Part shown: piece by piece, positions 8,429 through 16,419 of the stretch
Numbering within the stretch: the stretch's first letter is position 1
Layout of the letters: each line of letters starts with the position of its first letter
Source of the DNA: CAYOUV01 sp964407265
GTDB taxonomy: Bacteria; Chloroflexota; Anaerolineae; Anaerolineales; Villigracilaceae
Assembly (NCBI GenBank): GCA_964407265.1
Contig: CAYOUV010000009.1
Location: forward strand, 7,685-71,684
Reading direction: 5' to 3'
DNA length: 64,000 nucleotides
Program-made: the position numbers and the translations under genes
The notes under the pieces: generated by a model
Told to the model about the DNA's origin: nothing
Databases searched by the model: none
What the model saw: the letters and a program-made list of their open reading frames with translations, nothing else

Positions 8429-8938
8429 TCACAGGCGGACAATGGTGCAACCATATCCGGCTGTTGTGGCAATTTCCGGCAAGCGCCCATCCAACAAGGC
8501 TTCCACGGCTTCTTCCAGATAAAAACGGGTCGTCTCACGATGACGGAATGTGACGTCATCCACGGCCCCCCGGTAGCGCAAGATCCCTTGCGGATCGATG
8601 ACAAAGATGTGCGGCGTGGTCTGTGCCCCGTACAGGTCAGCCACCTGATGGTTTTCGTCCACCAAAACCAACGGCAGCCGATGTTCCCCGGCTACAGCGG
8701 CGATCGCCGCGCCGGACTCGTTGCTGTTGGAGTCGACCGGCAGCACTACGACCCGCTCCCCCCACTGCGCGGCACAAGCCTGGATCGACCTGTCGGTCCG
8801 CGCGACGTGCGGACACTCCGCCGACCAAAAGTTGACGATCACGATCCGGTTACGGTAGTCGCTCAAATGGTGGTCTGAACCGTTCAAATCCGGCAGGGAA
8901 AAATCCGGGCAGGGCTGTCCAATCAGTAAATCATCCAT
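8429..8938 (-). CDS. Redoxin (AhpC/TlpA-like thioredoxin-fold protein)
   Basis: The ATG at 8938 starts MDDLLIGQPCPDFSLPDLNG, the usual opening of AhpC/TSA-type proteins; a longer frame to 9058 has an unrelated N-terminus. The thioredoxin-fold core reads IVIVNFWSAECPHVARTD, with one active-site Cys, then the cis-Pro loop TTPHIFVIDPQG. A further Cys sits near the C-terminus (YGCTIV) and might be the resolving Cys. At about 169 residues it is likely a cytoplasmic peroxidase or reductase. A TATAAT box ends exactly six bases before the ATG and no ribosome binding site is present, so the mRNA is probably leaderless. Confidence 0.8.
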   Translation of the reverse strand: MDDLLIGQPCPDFSLPDLNGSDHHLSDYRNRIVIVNFWSAECPHVARTDRSIQACAAQWGERVVVLPVDSNSNESGAAIAAVAGEHRLPLVLVDENHQVADLYGAQTTPHIFVIDPQGILRYRGAVDDVTFRHRETTRFYLEEAVEALLDGRLPEIATTAGYGCTIVRL

Positions 8939-8944
8939 ACGCTC

Positions 8945-8950
8945 ATTATA
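8945..8950 (-). promoter_or_regulatory. -10 box for a leaderless redoxin transcript
   Basis: TATAAT on the minus strand is followed by six bases (GAGCGT) and then the ATG at 8938. This places the predicted transcription start on the A of the start codon. No convincing -35 is seen. Confidence 0.55.
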
Positions 8951-9030
8951 GCCCTCAGGATCAAAGTCACGGGTGAACTCCATCCTGTTTTGGAGATGAC
9001 TTGAATCCCCCCTATATGGCGGGGCAATGG

Positions 9031-9036
9031 TAGAAT
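9031..9036 (+). promoter_or_regulatory. -10 box for the flippase-like gene
   Basis: TAGAAT ends seven bases before the ATG at 9044 with no Shine-Dalgarno between, again consistent with a leaderless mRNA. Confidence 0.45.
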
Positions 9037-9043
9037 TGCGCCG

Positions 9044-10045
9044 ATGAAAAAGTGGCAATTTTGGGTCGGGGTGCTGATCAGCATCCTGTTTTTATGGCTG
9101 GCGCTGCGCGGACTGCGGCTGGACCGATTCTGGGAGTCGATCCAGCAGGCCAACTATATCTGGCTGCTGCCCGGTATCGCTGTGTATTTCGTGGCGGTCT
9201 GGGTGCGTGCCTGGCGCTGGCACTACCTGCTGGGACCGATTAAACGCATCCCAACCAGGGCGATGTTCCCAATCGTGGCCATCGGCTACATGGGCAACAA
9301 CATCTACCCGGCGCGCGCCGGGGAGGTGCTGCGGGCAGTGGTCCTGAAAAGGCGCGAACGGGTACCGATCTCCGCTTCGCTGGCCACCATCATCGTCGAA
9401 CGCATCTTCGACGGTGTGGTCATGCTGGCCTTTGTCTTCGTCAATTTGCCGGAACTGGCCAAGCTGACGGGCGACTCGGGTTTCGTCGGTAACATCCAGC
9501 AGGTAGCCTTCTGGGGGACGGTGGCTTTCATCGGCGCGCTGGTCGTCTTCCTGCTGGCGGCCATGTTCCCGCAAGTGACTGCCAAGATTGGACAGTGGTT
9601 GATCAACCGGGTCTTGCCAGAACGCCTGCGCGAAAATGTCAGCGGGATCATGCACAAATTCCTGGACGGTCTGGCTTCGCTGCGCTCGCCGCTTAACGTC
9701 CTGATGGTCTTTTTTACCTCGGTCATCATCTGGCTGCTGGAGACCGGTAAATACTGGTTCGTGATGCACGCCTTCAACTTCAGTGTCAGCTTCTTTGCCT
9801 TGATGCTGATGAACGGGATCGTCAACCTGGCGACCACCATCCCGTCCGCGCCGGGCTACATCGGAACTTTCGACGCACCGGGGATCGCCGTGCTGATCGC
9901 TTACGGTGTCAACCAGGCGACAGCGGCCGGATACACGCTGGTGCTGCATGTGGCGCTCTGGCTGCCGATCACGCTTTTGGGCGCATATTACCTGATGCGT
10001 GAAGGCATCCATTGGAGCGATTCGCTGCGGGCGGAAGTCACCTAA
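9044..10045 (+). CDS. UPF0104 / lysylphosphatidylglycerol-synthase-type membrane protein (flippase-like)
   Basis: This is a polytopic membrane protein of 333 residues with about eight hydrophobic segments. Family features include the N-terminal LWLALRGLRLDRFWESIQQA and the motif MGNNIYPARAGEVLRAVVL (about residues 84-103). Later come VERIFDGVVMLAFV and the late TTIPSAPGYIGTFDAPGIA. These match the integral-membrane family that includes the MprF flippase domain and AglD-like proteins. The likely role is lipid or glycolipid translocation, but substrate is unknown. A redoxin gene diverges from it and a flavoprotein gene follows, separated by a structured 73-base spacer. Confidence 0.85.
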   Translation: MKKWQFWVGVLISILFLWLALRGLRLDRFWESIQQANYIWLLPGIAVYFVAVWVRAWRWHYLLGPIKRIPTRAMFPIVAIGYMGNNIYPARAGEVLRAVVLKRRERVPISASLATIIVERIFDGVVMLAFVFVNLPELAKLTGDSGFVGNIQQVAFWGTVAFIGALVVFLLAAMFPQVTAKIGQWLINRVLPERLRENVSGIMHKFLDGLASLRSPLNVLMVFFTSVIIWLLETGKYWFVMHAFNFSVSFFALMLMNGIVNLATTIPSAPGYIGTFDAPGIAVLIAYGVNQATAAGYTLVLHVALWLPITLLGAYYLMREGIHWSDSLRAEVT

Positions 10046-10055
10046 GCCTAAAATT

Positions 10056-10100
10056 ACACAGGACTTGAAGGGAAAAAACGATCTCCCGGCAGTCCTGTGT
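10056..10100 (+). promoter_or_regulatory. Stem-loop between flippase-like gene and flavoprotein gene
   Basis: ACACAGGACT (10056-10065) pairs perfectly with AGTCCTGTGT (10091-10100) across a 25-base loop, which itself can fold through GGGA and TCCC. There is no T-run after it, so it may be a processing or attenuation structure and not a terminator. The next gene's GGAG ribosome binding site lies 10 bases downstream. Confidence 0.5.
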
Positions 10101-10118
10101 GTCCATGAATGGAGTCAC

Positions 10119-11405
10119 ATGAAAATCGCCATCATCGGGGCGGGATTTGGCGGCCTGGCCGCCGCCTACGACCTGCGTAAAGCCGGGCATGCTGTAACTG
10201 TCTTCGAAGCAGCCGATTATGTCGGCGGGTTAGCCTCGGGCTTTAAAGAACCGGGCTGGGATTGGTACGTCGAAAAGTTCTACCACCACTGGTTCGCCAG
10301 CGACGAACACATGCTCGGACTGATCCGCGAGCTGGGCCTGGAAGACAAAGTCCTGTTCCCGCGTCCCTACACCGTGCTGCTGCACGACGGCAAGTGGTAC
10401 CCGTTCGACTCGATTCTCAAAGCGCTGCTCTTTCCCGGCCTGGGCTGGGGCTTTAACAAGGTCCGCTTTGGGCTGGTGGGCTTGTACCTGCGCCTGACGA
10501 ACAACTGGAAAGCGCTCGAACAATTCACAGCCGACGCGTGGATGCGCAAATGGGCCGGGCGCCAGGTCTACGAAAAGATGTGGGAGCCGCTGCTGATCGG
10601 CAAGTTCGGGCCGCACTACCAGGATGTCAACATGGCCTGGATGTGGGCGCGGCTCAAGGCACGCACCACGCGCCTGGGCACCTTCGAGGGCGGCTTCCAG
10701 GCTTTTGCTGACCTGCTGGCCGATAATCTGCGGCAAGCCGGGGTCGAGATCCGGCTGGAGACCAGGGTCGAGTCGATCCAACGAGAAGCAGACGGGCTGA
10801 CGCTGCGCAGTGCGGACGGGAGCGAGTCCTTCGACCGGGTGCTGGTGACCACCTCCCCGGCGTTGCTGGCGCGGCTGGCTCCCGATCTCCCCCAAGATTA
10901 TCTCAAGGGGCTACTCGAGCTCAAATCGATGGGTGCGGTGGTGATGGTGCTGTCGCTCAAACACCAGCTCTCGGAACAGGGCTATTACTGGTTCAACCTG
11001 CCCAAGTCAGCCGGCTACCCGTTCCTGGCGCTGGTCGAGCACACCAATTACCTGTCACCCGAACACTTCGGCGGCGACCACATCCTCTACGCAGGCGATT
11101 ATCTCGAACCGGAGCACGAGTATTTCAAGTTGAGCGACGAGCAGTTGCTGGAGCGCTTCCTGCCGTCCTTCCAAAAAATCAACCCCAAATTCGAACGCAG
11201 TTGGGTCAAGAAAGTCCGGGTCTTCAAAACGGCTTACGCTCAGCCCGTGCCGCTGGTGGGCCACTCGAAAAATATCCCGGAAATCCAAACCCCGATCGCA
11301 GGCTTGTACTTCGCCTCCATGAGCCAGGTCTATCCATGGGACCGGGGCACAAACTTCGCAGTTGAGATCGGACGGCGCGCAGCGCGGCTGATCATGGAGA
11401 AATAA
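10119..11405 (+). CDS. FAD-dependent amine oxidase/protoporphyrinogen oxidase-like protein
   Basis: The start at 10119 gives MKIAIIGAGFGGLAAAYDLR, a standard N-terminal FAD-binding Rossmann motif. GGAG lies five bases upstream, so the 40 extra codons of the longer frame are rejected. The dinucleotide motif continues as VFEAADYVGGLASGF. The C-terminal FAD motif reads GLYFASMSQVYPWDRGTNFA followed by GRRAARLI. At 428 residues it belongs to the flavin amine oxidase superfamily (phytoene desaturase, UDP-galactopyranose mutase-like and protoporphyrinogen oxidase-like members). The substrate is not readable; the neighbouring flippase-like gene suggests lipid or isoprenoid chemistry. Confidence 0.8.
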   Translation: MKIAIIGAGFGGLAAAYDLRKAGHAVTVFEAADYVGGLASGFKEPGWDWYVEKFYHHWFASDEHMLGLIRELGLEDKVLFPRPYTVLLHDGKWYPFDSILKALLFPGLGWGFNKVRFGLVGLYLRLTNNWKALEQFTADAWMRKWAGRQVYEKMWEPLLIGKFGPHYQDVNMAWMWARLKARTTRLGTFEGGFQAFADLLADNLRQAGVEIRLETRVESIQREADGLTLRSADGSESFDRVLVTTSPALLARLAPDLPQDYLKGLLELKSMGAVVMVLSLKHQLSEQGYYWFNLPKSAGYPFLALVEHTNYLSPEHFGGDHILYAGDYLEPEHEYFKLSDEQLLERFLPSFQKINPKFERSWVKKVRVFKTAYAQPVPLVGHSKNIPEIQTPIAGLYFASMSQVYPWDRGTNFAVEIGRRAARLIMEK

Positions 11406-11544
11406 AGATCATCGACTTTGACCCGCCTGTGCTGGGCTTTGAGCGATTCCGTCTGGTACTATCCAGCCTAGCAACCGAAACAACTTTATGATTTAGATTG
11501 CGAGCGGCTGTCAGCGATCATTCAGCGTGACTGTCGACTGTTTT

Positions 11545-12099
11545 TCATTGATTGGGAACCGCTGTGGCGTTCTCCTCAAGCCGCAGGAAAAAGACATTGG
11601 TTTGCTTGGTTTGGTCATCCTGCGTGGCGATGATGGCAAGCTGGGTATTTTCTGCCTGTTTGGCAAATACGCAGAAGACGCCAACCTGGGGATACCCATT
11701 CTCACTCCCGCTAACGCAGGTCGACTCTTGCCCGGCATCGTCCCAGCCGCTGTCCATCATACGCTGGTTGGTATAAAAGGCCTGGACATCGTCGGGAGAT
11801 TTGTCAGAGGTGAAGACAATCCAGCCAATCGCACCGGTGGTTTGATCCTGGCCTTGCGGATTGAGGCTGCCAAGGTTTCCGAGAATGGTTTGCATCAGCA
11901 GTTTGACTGGTAGCGGCATATCCATCTGCGAGGGCTGCAAACCATCCATCTTGGGAACATCACTCCATAAATTCGAGACAACCAGGAGATTGTTATCCCC
12001 GCCCACAGCTTTGTTGACGGCGGAATTAAGCATTCCACAGGCAAGGGAGGTAAGCACAAACAAGGTCAATATACCAACGAAAAACTTTTTAGCGTTCAC
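11545..12099 (-). CDS. Putative lipoprotein of unknown function
   Basis: The GTG at 12099 follows AGAGG and starts a signal peptide KKFFVGILTLFVLTSLAC with lipobox TSLAC. After the anchor Cys the protein is about 165 residues. It contains GAIGWIVFTSDKSPDDVQAF, then YTNQRMMDSGWD and a Cys pair (STCVSG, VFCVFAKQ). The fold seems a compact alpha/beta domain of the type that reports on small differences between two values, but I do not recognise the family. It is expressed alone, converging on the flavoprotein gene. Confidence 0.7.
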   Translation of the reverse strand: MNAKKFFVGILTLFVLTSLACGMLNSAVNKAVGGDNNLLVVSNLWSDVPKMDGLQPSQMDMPLPVKLLMQTILGNLGSLNPQGQDQTTGAIGWIVFTSDKSPDDVQAFYTNQRMMDSGWDDAGQESTCVSGSENGYPQVGVFCVFAKQAENTQLAIIATQDDQTKQTNVFFLRLEENATAVPNQ

Positions 12100-12290
12100 G
12101 GTTTTTTCCTCTAAGTTGAAATGTTGGGGGGGCAGATTGCGGGTTCAATCCACGAACCAATTTTACGAAATTTGTTCGACTAGTTTGAATATAATCCCAA
12201 GAATAAGGGATGCAAATAGGACTTATATCCTATTTTTAATCTATTTTTGGCATGCAGAAAAACCAGGGTAGTCCACTATTGATTGCCCCA

Positions 12291-12983
12291 TCAGCCTATC
12301 AGGCGCGCGATCAAGAAAGCCGCCGCCGCCGCCAGCCCACCGATCAGCATGGTCTGGATGGCAGAACGGAACGGCTTGGCACCGCTGAAGCGTCCCTTGA
12401 CGTAGCCAAAAACCAGCAACGCAAGCAGGGTGATGCCGATGGAGATCCACAAACCATCACCTGTTTTGGGGGTGAAGAAATACGGTGAGAGTGGGATCAA
12501 ACCGCCGGCTACGTACGAGAGCGCAATGGTCAGCGCGCTGGTCAGGGCTCGTTTTGGGTCGGGTTCTTCCAGCCCCAACTCGAAGCGCATCATGAAATCG
12601 ACCCAGGCCTTGGGACGTTTTTGCAATTCAGCAACCAGGGGTTTGCTCTCTTTAGCGGTCAGACCATATTCCCGGAAGATCTCCACGCTCTCCTGGATTT
12701 CCGCCTCGGTCTTGTTGATAATTTCGCTTTCTTCACGGTGGCGTTCGCTGACATAATGTTCGGCGTCCGAACGGGCGGCCAGATAGCCGCCCAGGCCCAT
12801 GGCAATCGAACCAGCCGCAATCTCAGCCAGGCCGGCCGTCACGACCACTGCGCTGGTAGCCACCGCCGACAATCCCGCCGCCAGCGCAAACGGGACCGTC
12901 AGGCCGTCGGACATGCCAATCACGATGTCGCGTACAGTTGCCGAAGCTGTAAAATGTTTTTCGATATGGGGCGTTGTGGGCAT
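12291..12983 (-). CDS. VIT1/CCC1-family membrane transporter
   Basis: The ATG at 12983 (MPTTPHIEKHFTASATV) follows GAGGAGG and is preferred over the frame start at 13058. The first helix carries DIVIGMSDGLTVPFALAAGL, the VIT1 signature. Helix 2 reads AGLAEIAAGSIAMGLGGYLA. The cytoplasmic metal-binding helix is Glu-rich (SERHREESEIINKTEAEIQE). Two or three further hydrophobic helices complete the protein of 230 residues. Family members move Fe2+ or Mn2+ out of the cytoplasm or into storage compartments. No Fur-like site was recognised upstream. Confidence 0.85.
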   Translation of the reverse strand: MPTTPHIEKHFTASATVRDIVIGMSDGLTVPFALAAGLSAVATSAVVVTAGLAEIAAGSIAMGLGGYLAARSDAEHYVSERHREESEIINKTEAEIQESVEIFREYGLTAKESKPLVAELQKRPKAWVDFMMRFELGLEEPDPKRALTSALTIALSYVAGGLIPLSPYFFTPKTGDGLWISIGITLLALLVFGYVKGRFSGAKPFRSAIQTMLIGGLAAAAAFLIARLIG

Positions 12984-13164
12984 TACTGCCTCCTCAGGCG
13001 TTGAACTTTTCTTCAGTATAGGCTGAATCTGGTTGCCAAGCAATAAACCTATCAGCAATCCTTAAAATTTGCTCATGAAATCGCCTATTAAAACTACGTA
13101 AACCTACATTGACATCCTGGAACCCGAGGTGCAAAATCTAACCAACCTGACAAAGGAGGTTGGC

Positions 13165-13341
13165 GTGAAGAAAGGTAACCTGCCGCAACAATCCGCTCCA
13201 TCCCGTAATCGTTCACATATGCCTGATAACTCGCTATTTTTTGAGAAGGTCGTGCCTGCCCTGCTCGTCCTGATGGGAATTGTGCTGGTCGGTCTCGTTT
13301 TGTTTGCAGCCGGTGTAATTTTCGGAATCATACATTTCTAA
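13165..13341 (+). CDS. Small single-pass membrane protein (58 aa)
   Basis: AAAGGAGG ends four bases before a GTG at 13165, which makes this start more likely than the ATG at 13129. The protein has a polar N-terminus and one hydrophobic helix, VVPALLVLMGIVLVGLVLFA. No family was recognised. The next gene, a seven-helix membrane protein, begins 23 bases later behind its own GGAGG, so the two are probably co-transcribed and may work together. Confidence 0.6.
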   Translation: MKKGNLPQQSAPSRNRSHMPDNSLFFEKVVPALLVLMGIVLVGLVLFAAGVIFGIIHF

Positions 13342-13364
13342 ACCGTATTTGGAGGAAAACCCAG

Positions 13365-14180
13365 ATGTCGATTAATCAAGTTTTGCCGTTTCTCTCAACC
13401 CTGGTAATGCTGGTCTTTACCGTCTACGTGCTACAGCGTTTCTTCGTGCGTCGTGCCCCGCACTTCTTATTCTGGGGTATCGGCCTGGCAATGTTCGGTG
13501 CGGGTAGCTTTGCGGAAGCTTATCTGTCCCTGGCCTGGAATCCATGGGTATTCTTTGTTTGGTACCTGTTTGGTGCTGCCCTGAATGCCGCCTGGATCGG
13601 GCATGGAACCTTATCCCTGTTGGTACGCAAGCCATGGGTGCATGCTATCACCGCGATCCTGGTAGTGGGCAGTCTGTATGCCGGCTACTTGATGTTGCAG
13701 GTCATGCCCAAGTTAGATACTGCCATCTTTACCACCGCAAAACCAATTAGCGAACAATACGGGACTAAAGTGCTGGACCCCGGACAAACGGCTCCGGTTG
13801 GCGCCAAGACCGTCTCAACCACCTATCGCGGAGAGGCTGTAACGGCGGTGCGTGGCTTGTTACCGCTCGGTTCGCCCGTGCGCCTGACAACGCCTTTCTT
13901 CAATATTTATGGCTTGCTGACCCTGGTGGGTGGTGCGATCTGGTCGGCTTATCTATTCTGGCGCAAGCGTGTTTTACCCAATCGCGTGATTGGGAACGTG
14001 TTAATTGCTGCTGGCGCGCTATCCATAGGTCTGGCCAGCACATTGACTCGCCTGGGAAACGGCCAATTCCTGTATCTGGGCGAACTGTTCGCAGCCATCC
14101 TGATGTTTATCGGTTTCCGCTTTGCAGCGCGTCCCCAGCCTAACGAAGTGGCGCAACCTGCAATCGCTGCCGCCGATTAA
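13365..14180 (+). CDS. Seven-helix membrane protein of unknown function
   Basis: GGAGG sits ten bases upstream of the ATG. The 271 residues show seven hydrophobic segments: about 7-28, 35-58, 63-88, 92-112, 180-202, 210-232 and 235-255. Between helices 4 and 5 there is a polar loop of about 60 residues (TTAKPISEQYGTKVLDPGQT and after), probably extracytoplasmic. No catalytic motif is seen. Its operon partner is the 58-residue membrane protein just upstream. A strong terminator follows. Confidence 0.65.
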   Translation: MSINQVLPFLSTLVMLVFTVYVLQRFFVRRAPHFLFWGIGLAMFGAGSFAEAYLSLAWNPWVFFVWYLFGAALNAAWIGHGTLSLLVRKPWVHAITAILVVGSLYAGYLMLQVMPKLDTAIFTTAKPISEQYGTKVLDPGQTAPVGAKTVSTTYRGEAVTAVRGLLPLGSPVRLTTPFFNIYGLLTLVGGAIWSAYLFWRKRVLPNRVIGNVLIAAGALSIGLASTLTRLGNGQFLYLGELFAAILMFIGFRFAARPQPNEVAQPAIAAAD

Positions 14181-14200
14181 ATCAATCCATGCACATTAGT

Positions 14201-14242
14201 AAAGATGCCGCGCCGTTTGATTAGGCGCGGCATCTTTTGTTT
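14201..14242 (+). terminator. Rho-independent terminator
   Basis: The 14-bp stem AAAGATGCCGCGCC (14201-14214) / GGCGCGGCATCTTT (14224-14237) is followed by TGTTT. It separates the membrane-protein pair from the ssb operon. Confidence 0.9.
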
Positions 14243-14300
14243 AAAAAGTGAAGTGGTGTAAAATTGATTTGTAGACTATCAACGCCGCGTCTGCGGCGTT
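14237..14300 (+). promoter_or_regulatory. ssb operon promoter and leader hairpin
   Basis: TTGTTT (14237-14242) and TAAAAT (14259-14264) are separated by 16 bases. The leader then carries an 8-bp hairpin AACGCCGC-gtct-GCGGCGTT (14281-14300), 30 bases before the ssb start and upstream of its GAGAGGAGAG ribosome binding site. The hairpin may be an autoregulatory or stability element. Confidence 0.45.
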
Positions 14301-14330
14301 CACTTACAGCTTGAGAGGAGAGTTTCATTT

Positions 14331-14750
14331 ATGTATCAGACTGTCATCATTGTAGGCAACCTGGGCCGCGACCCGGAAATGCGGTATCTTTCATCAGGCC
14401 AGGCTGTCACCAGTTTTTCTGTCGCGACCAACCGTCAGTATACCGCCAGCAACGGTGAACAAGTCAAGGAAACCACCTGGTTCCGCATCTCGGTCTGGGG
14501 AAAGATGGCCGAAGTCTGCAACACCTACTTGAAGAAAGGTTCCAAGGTCCTGGTCGAAGGCCGCTTGACCTCGGATCCAGCCACTGGTGGTCCGCGCACC
14601 TGGACCGGTCAGGATGGCCAGGTTCGCGCTTCCTTCGAGATCAGTGCCCAAACGGTACGCTTCCTCTCCTCGCGCGGCGAAGTAGACTCATCCTCCGTGG
14701 AGGATGCAGGCGACATGGTCTCCGGTCCCGAAGATGACATCCCCTTCTAG
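14331..14750 (+). CDS. ssb: Single-stranded DNA-binding protein
   Basis: SSB coats ssDNA as a tetramer during replication and repair. The OB fold is complete: MYQTVIIVGNLGRDPEMRYL, VTSFSVATNRQYT, ETTWFRISVWGKMAEVCNTY, GSKVLVEGRLTSDP and FEISAQTVRFLSS. The tail is short and acidic and ends in DDIPF, the partner-binding tip. At 139 residues it has normal length. It is the first gene of a five-gene operon (ssb, DUF3467, translin, PH-like, DNPH1-like) with gaps of 14 bases or less. A decayed second ssb lies near the left end of the window. Confidence 0.95.
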   Translation: MYQTVIIVGNLGRDPEMRYLSSGQAVTSFSVATNRQYTASNGEQVKETTWFRISVWGKMAEVCNTYLKKGSKVLVEGRLTSDPATGGPRTWTGQDGQVRASFEISAQTVRFLSSRGEVDSSSVEDAGDMVSGPEDDIPF

Positions 14751-14764
14751 ATAAGGAGCGGAGC

Positions 14765-15103
14765 ATGACCACATCTAATCCGAAACCTGCTGCCCCGACG
14801 ATGGACATCCCCGAGGGGCTGGATACCGTTTACGCCAACCTGGCGCGCATAGCCCACTCTCCGGCTGACATCGTCATCGACTTTGCTCACCTGCTGCCCA
14901 ACGAAAGTAACGCCAAAGTTCGTGCCCGGGTGCTGATGACCCCCCTGAGCGCCAAACTGCTTTACCGGGCTCTGGGCGAGAACCTGGCCCGCTATGAGGC
15001 CGCCTTTGGCGAGATCAAGATTCCAGGGAATTCATCCCTGGCGGAGCATCTCTTCCGCCCCACCCAACCGCCCGATAAACCCAACGATCCTGATGGAACC
15101 TAG
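14765..15103 (+). CDS. DUF3467 protein
   Basis: This 112-residue protein shows the DUF3467 pattern: VYANLARIAHSPADIVIDFA, then a middle stretch RARVLMTPLSAKLLYRALGE, then LARYEAAFGEIKIP. The family is small, soluble and of unknown biochemical function. AAGGAG precedes the ATG. It begins 14 bases after ssb and ends 8 bases before the translin gene, so it is made with both. The resemblance rests on pattern recall, not on a search. Confidence 0.75.
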   Translation: MTTSNPKPAAPTMDIPEGLDTVYANLARIAHSPADIVIDFAHLLPNESNAKVRARVLMTPLSAKLLYRALGENLARYEAAFGEIKIPGNSSLAEHLFRPTQPPDKPNDPDGT

Positions 15104-15111
15104 GGAAGCTT

Positions 15112-15801
15112 ATGCAAAAACTAGAAAAAATTGCCGAGCAAATCCACAAGATTTTCGAAGCCCAGACTGCAGCCCGCGATAAAGCGCTGGCCCAGACTCG
15201 CGCTCTGACCCGTCAATGCGCCCTGGCAATTCGCGCCGTCCATCGCGGCGAGAGCGACATGGTGCAGGAACATCTGACCGAGGCGCACAAACTTGCAACG
15301 ACGCTTCGCAAGGAACTTGCCGATTACCCCGATCTCTACTATACCGGCTACACCCAGGATTCCCTGAAGGAATACGTGGAAGCCAATATCACCTGTGCCC
15401 TGATTCGCGACCAGGAGCTGCCCACACTGGAGGATCTGAACGTAGAGCATGCCACCTACTTGAATGGCCTGTCAGAGGTAGTTGGTGAGTTGCGCCGCCG
15501 TATTCTTGATATTCTGCGTCACGGTTACTCAGAGGAGGCTGAACGCCTGCTCAGCCACATGGACGATATCTACGCCATTCTGGTCACCATGGATTATCCG
15601 GATGCGATCACCCATGGCTTGCGTCGCCAGACCGACATAGCACGCAGCATCATCGAACGCACGCGCGGCGATATCACCTTCAGCCTGCGCGGGGAACAGC
15701 TGGAACATTCGATTACCCGATTGAGCATTCAGCTTAACGGCGGCGAGATCGAATCCCTGCCGATCCAACTGCACAATTTTGACGAGGAACAGGAAGAGTA
15801 A
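15112..15801 (+). CDS. Translin-family protein
   Basis: Translin and its partner TRAX form octameric barrels that bind single-stranded nucleic acid; TRAX-type subunits are RNases. This 229-residue protein matches along its length: RDKALAQTRALTRQCALAIR with AVHRGE near residue 40, YPDLYYTGYTQDSLKEYVEA, the hallmark YLNGLSEVVGELRRRILDIL, HMDDIYAILVTMDYPDAITH, and GLRRQTDIARSIIERTRGDI. The E-Y-V-E pair lies where the acidic residues of active TRAX-type subunits are found, so nuclease activity is possible (inference). Translins are well known in eukaryotes and archaea; a copy in a bacterial ssb operon is unusual. Confidence 0.85.
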   Translation: MQKLEKIAEQIHKIFEAQTAARDKALAQTRALTRQCALAIRAVHRGESDMVQEHLTEAHKLATTLRKELADYPDLYYTGYTQDSLKEYVEANITCALIRDQELPTLEDLNVEHATYLNGLSEVVGELRRRILDILRHGYSEEAERLLSHMDDIYAILVTMDYPDAITHGLRRQTDIARSIIERTRGDITFSLRGEQLEHSITRLSIQLNGGEIESLPIQLHNFDEEQEE

Positions 15802-15804
15802 ATC

Positions 15805-16419
15805 ATGGGACCTGCCGGACATCGACATCGGCTGCTAGTCTATGAGCGCGTGCTCAATCGCTGGTGGCCAGCCACATTATTACTCGGGCTGGTGCTGATC
15901 GTGCTGTGGTGGCCTGTTTCAAAAGAGGCAGGAACAGCACAGTCTTGGCGCGCCTATGGCTTGCTGGGGATTGGGGGCGTGGTTTTGCTCGTCAGCCTGC
16001 TGCTTTTTATTTTTCGCAAGGCTGCGTATGTGCAGGCTTTCCCCACTTTTTTCAGGATCGTCACGCCATTCTTACGCCTCAATATTTCCTATAAACGCGT
16101 AAAAAACGTCCACACAGTAGCCATGTATACGCTCTTTCCTCCCAAACAATTGCGCGGTACACAACGCGATATTATCGAACCACTGCTGGCAAAAACAGCG
16201 ATCGTAATTGAATTAAATGGTTATCCGGTATCATCGTCGGTATTGCGGAGATTTCTCTCGCCATTCTTCTTCAAGGACAGGACGCCTCATTTTGTGCTTC
16301 TGGTACGTGACTGGATGGCTTTCAGCAACGAGATCGAAACCTTGCGGATTGGCAACGACGGACAGGCATCCAGACATCCCATGGACAACTCCGCCCTTTA
16401 TCACCCATCGCGTAAATGA
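15805..16419 (+). CDS. Membrane protein with PH-like cytoplasmic domain
   Basis: Two hydrophobic helices (about residues 21-35 and 52-70) are followed by a soluble domain of about 120 residues. Its strand pattern, AFPTFFRIVTPFLRLNISYK and RVKNVHTVAMYTLFPP, resembles bacterial PH/DUF304 domains. The start is three bases after the translin stop, and its last four bases overlap the next gene (ATGA), so it is translationally coupled on both sides. Function unknown; it could tether the operon's nucleic-acid proteins to the membrane, which is speculation. Confidence 0.6.
   Translation: MGPAGHRHRLLVYERVLNRWWPATLLLGLVLIVLWWPVSKEAGTAQSWRAYGLLGIGGVVLLVSLLLFIFRKAAYVQAFPTFFRIVTPFLRLNISYKRVKNVHTVAMYTLFPPKQLRGTQRDIIEPLLAKTAIVIELNGYPVSSSVLRRFLSPFFFKDRTPHFVLLVRDWMAFSNEIETLRIGNDGQASRHPMDNSALYHPSRK

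Noticed and set aside
9092..10012. 306-codon frame on the minus strand opposite the flippase-like gene
   Set aside because: Extremely rich in His, Gln, Asp and Arg, as expected from the reverse of a membrane-protein gene; no ribosome binding site.
10230..10895. 221-codon frame on the minus strand opposite the flavoprotein gene
   Set aside because: Shadow of a high-GC coding region; no motif.
12135..12160. tRNA-like GGTTCAATCC
   Set aside because: The bases around it do not form a T-stem, and no acceptor or anticodon stem can be folded.
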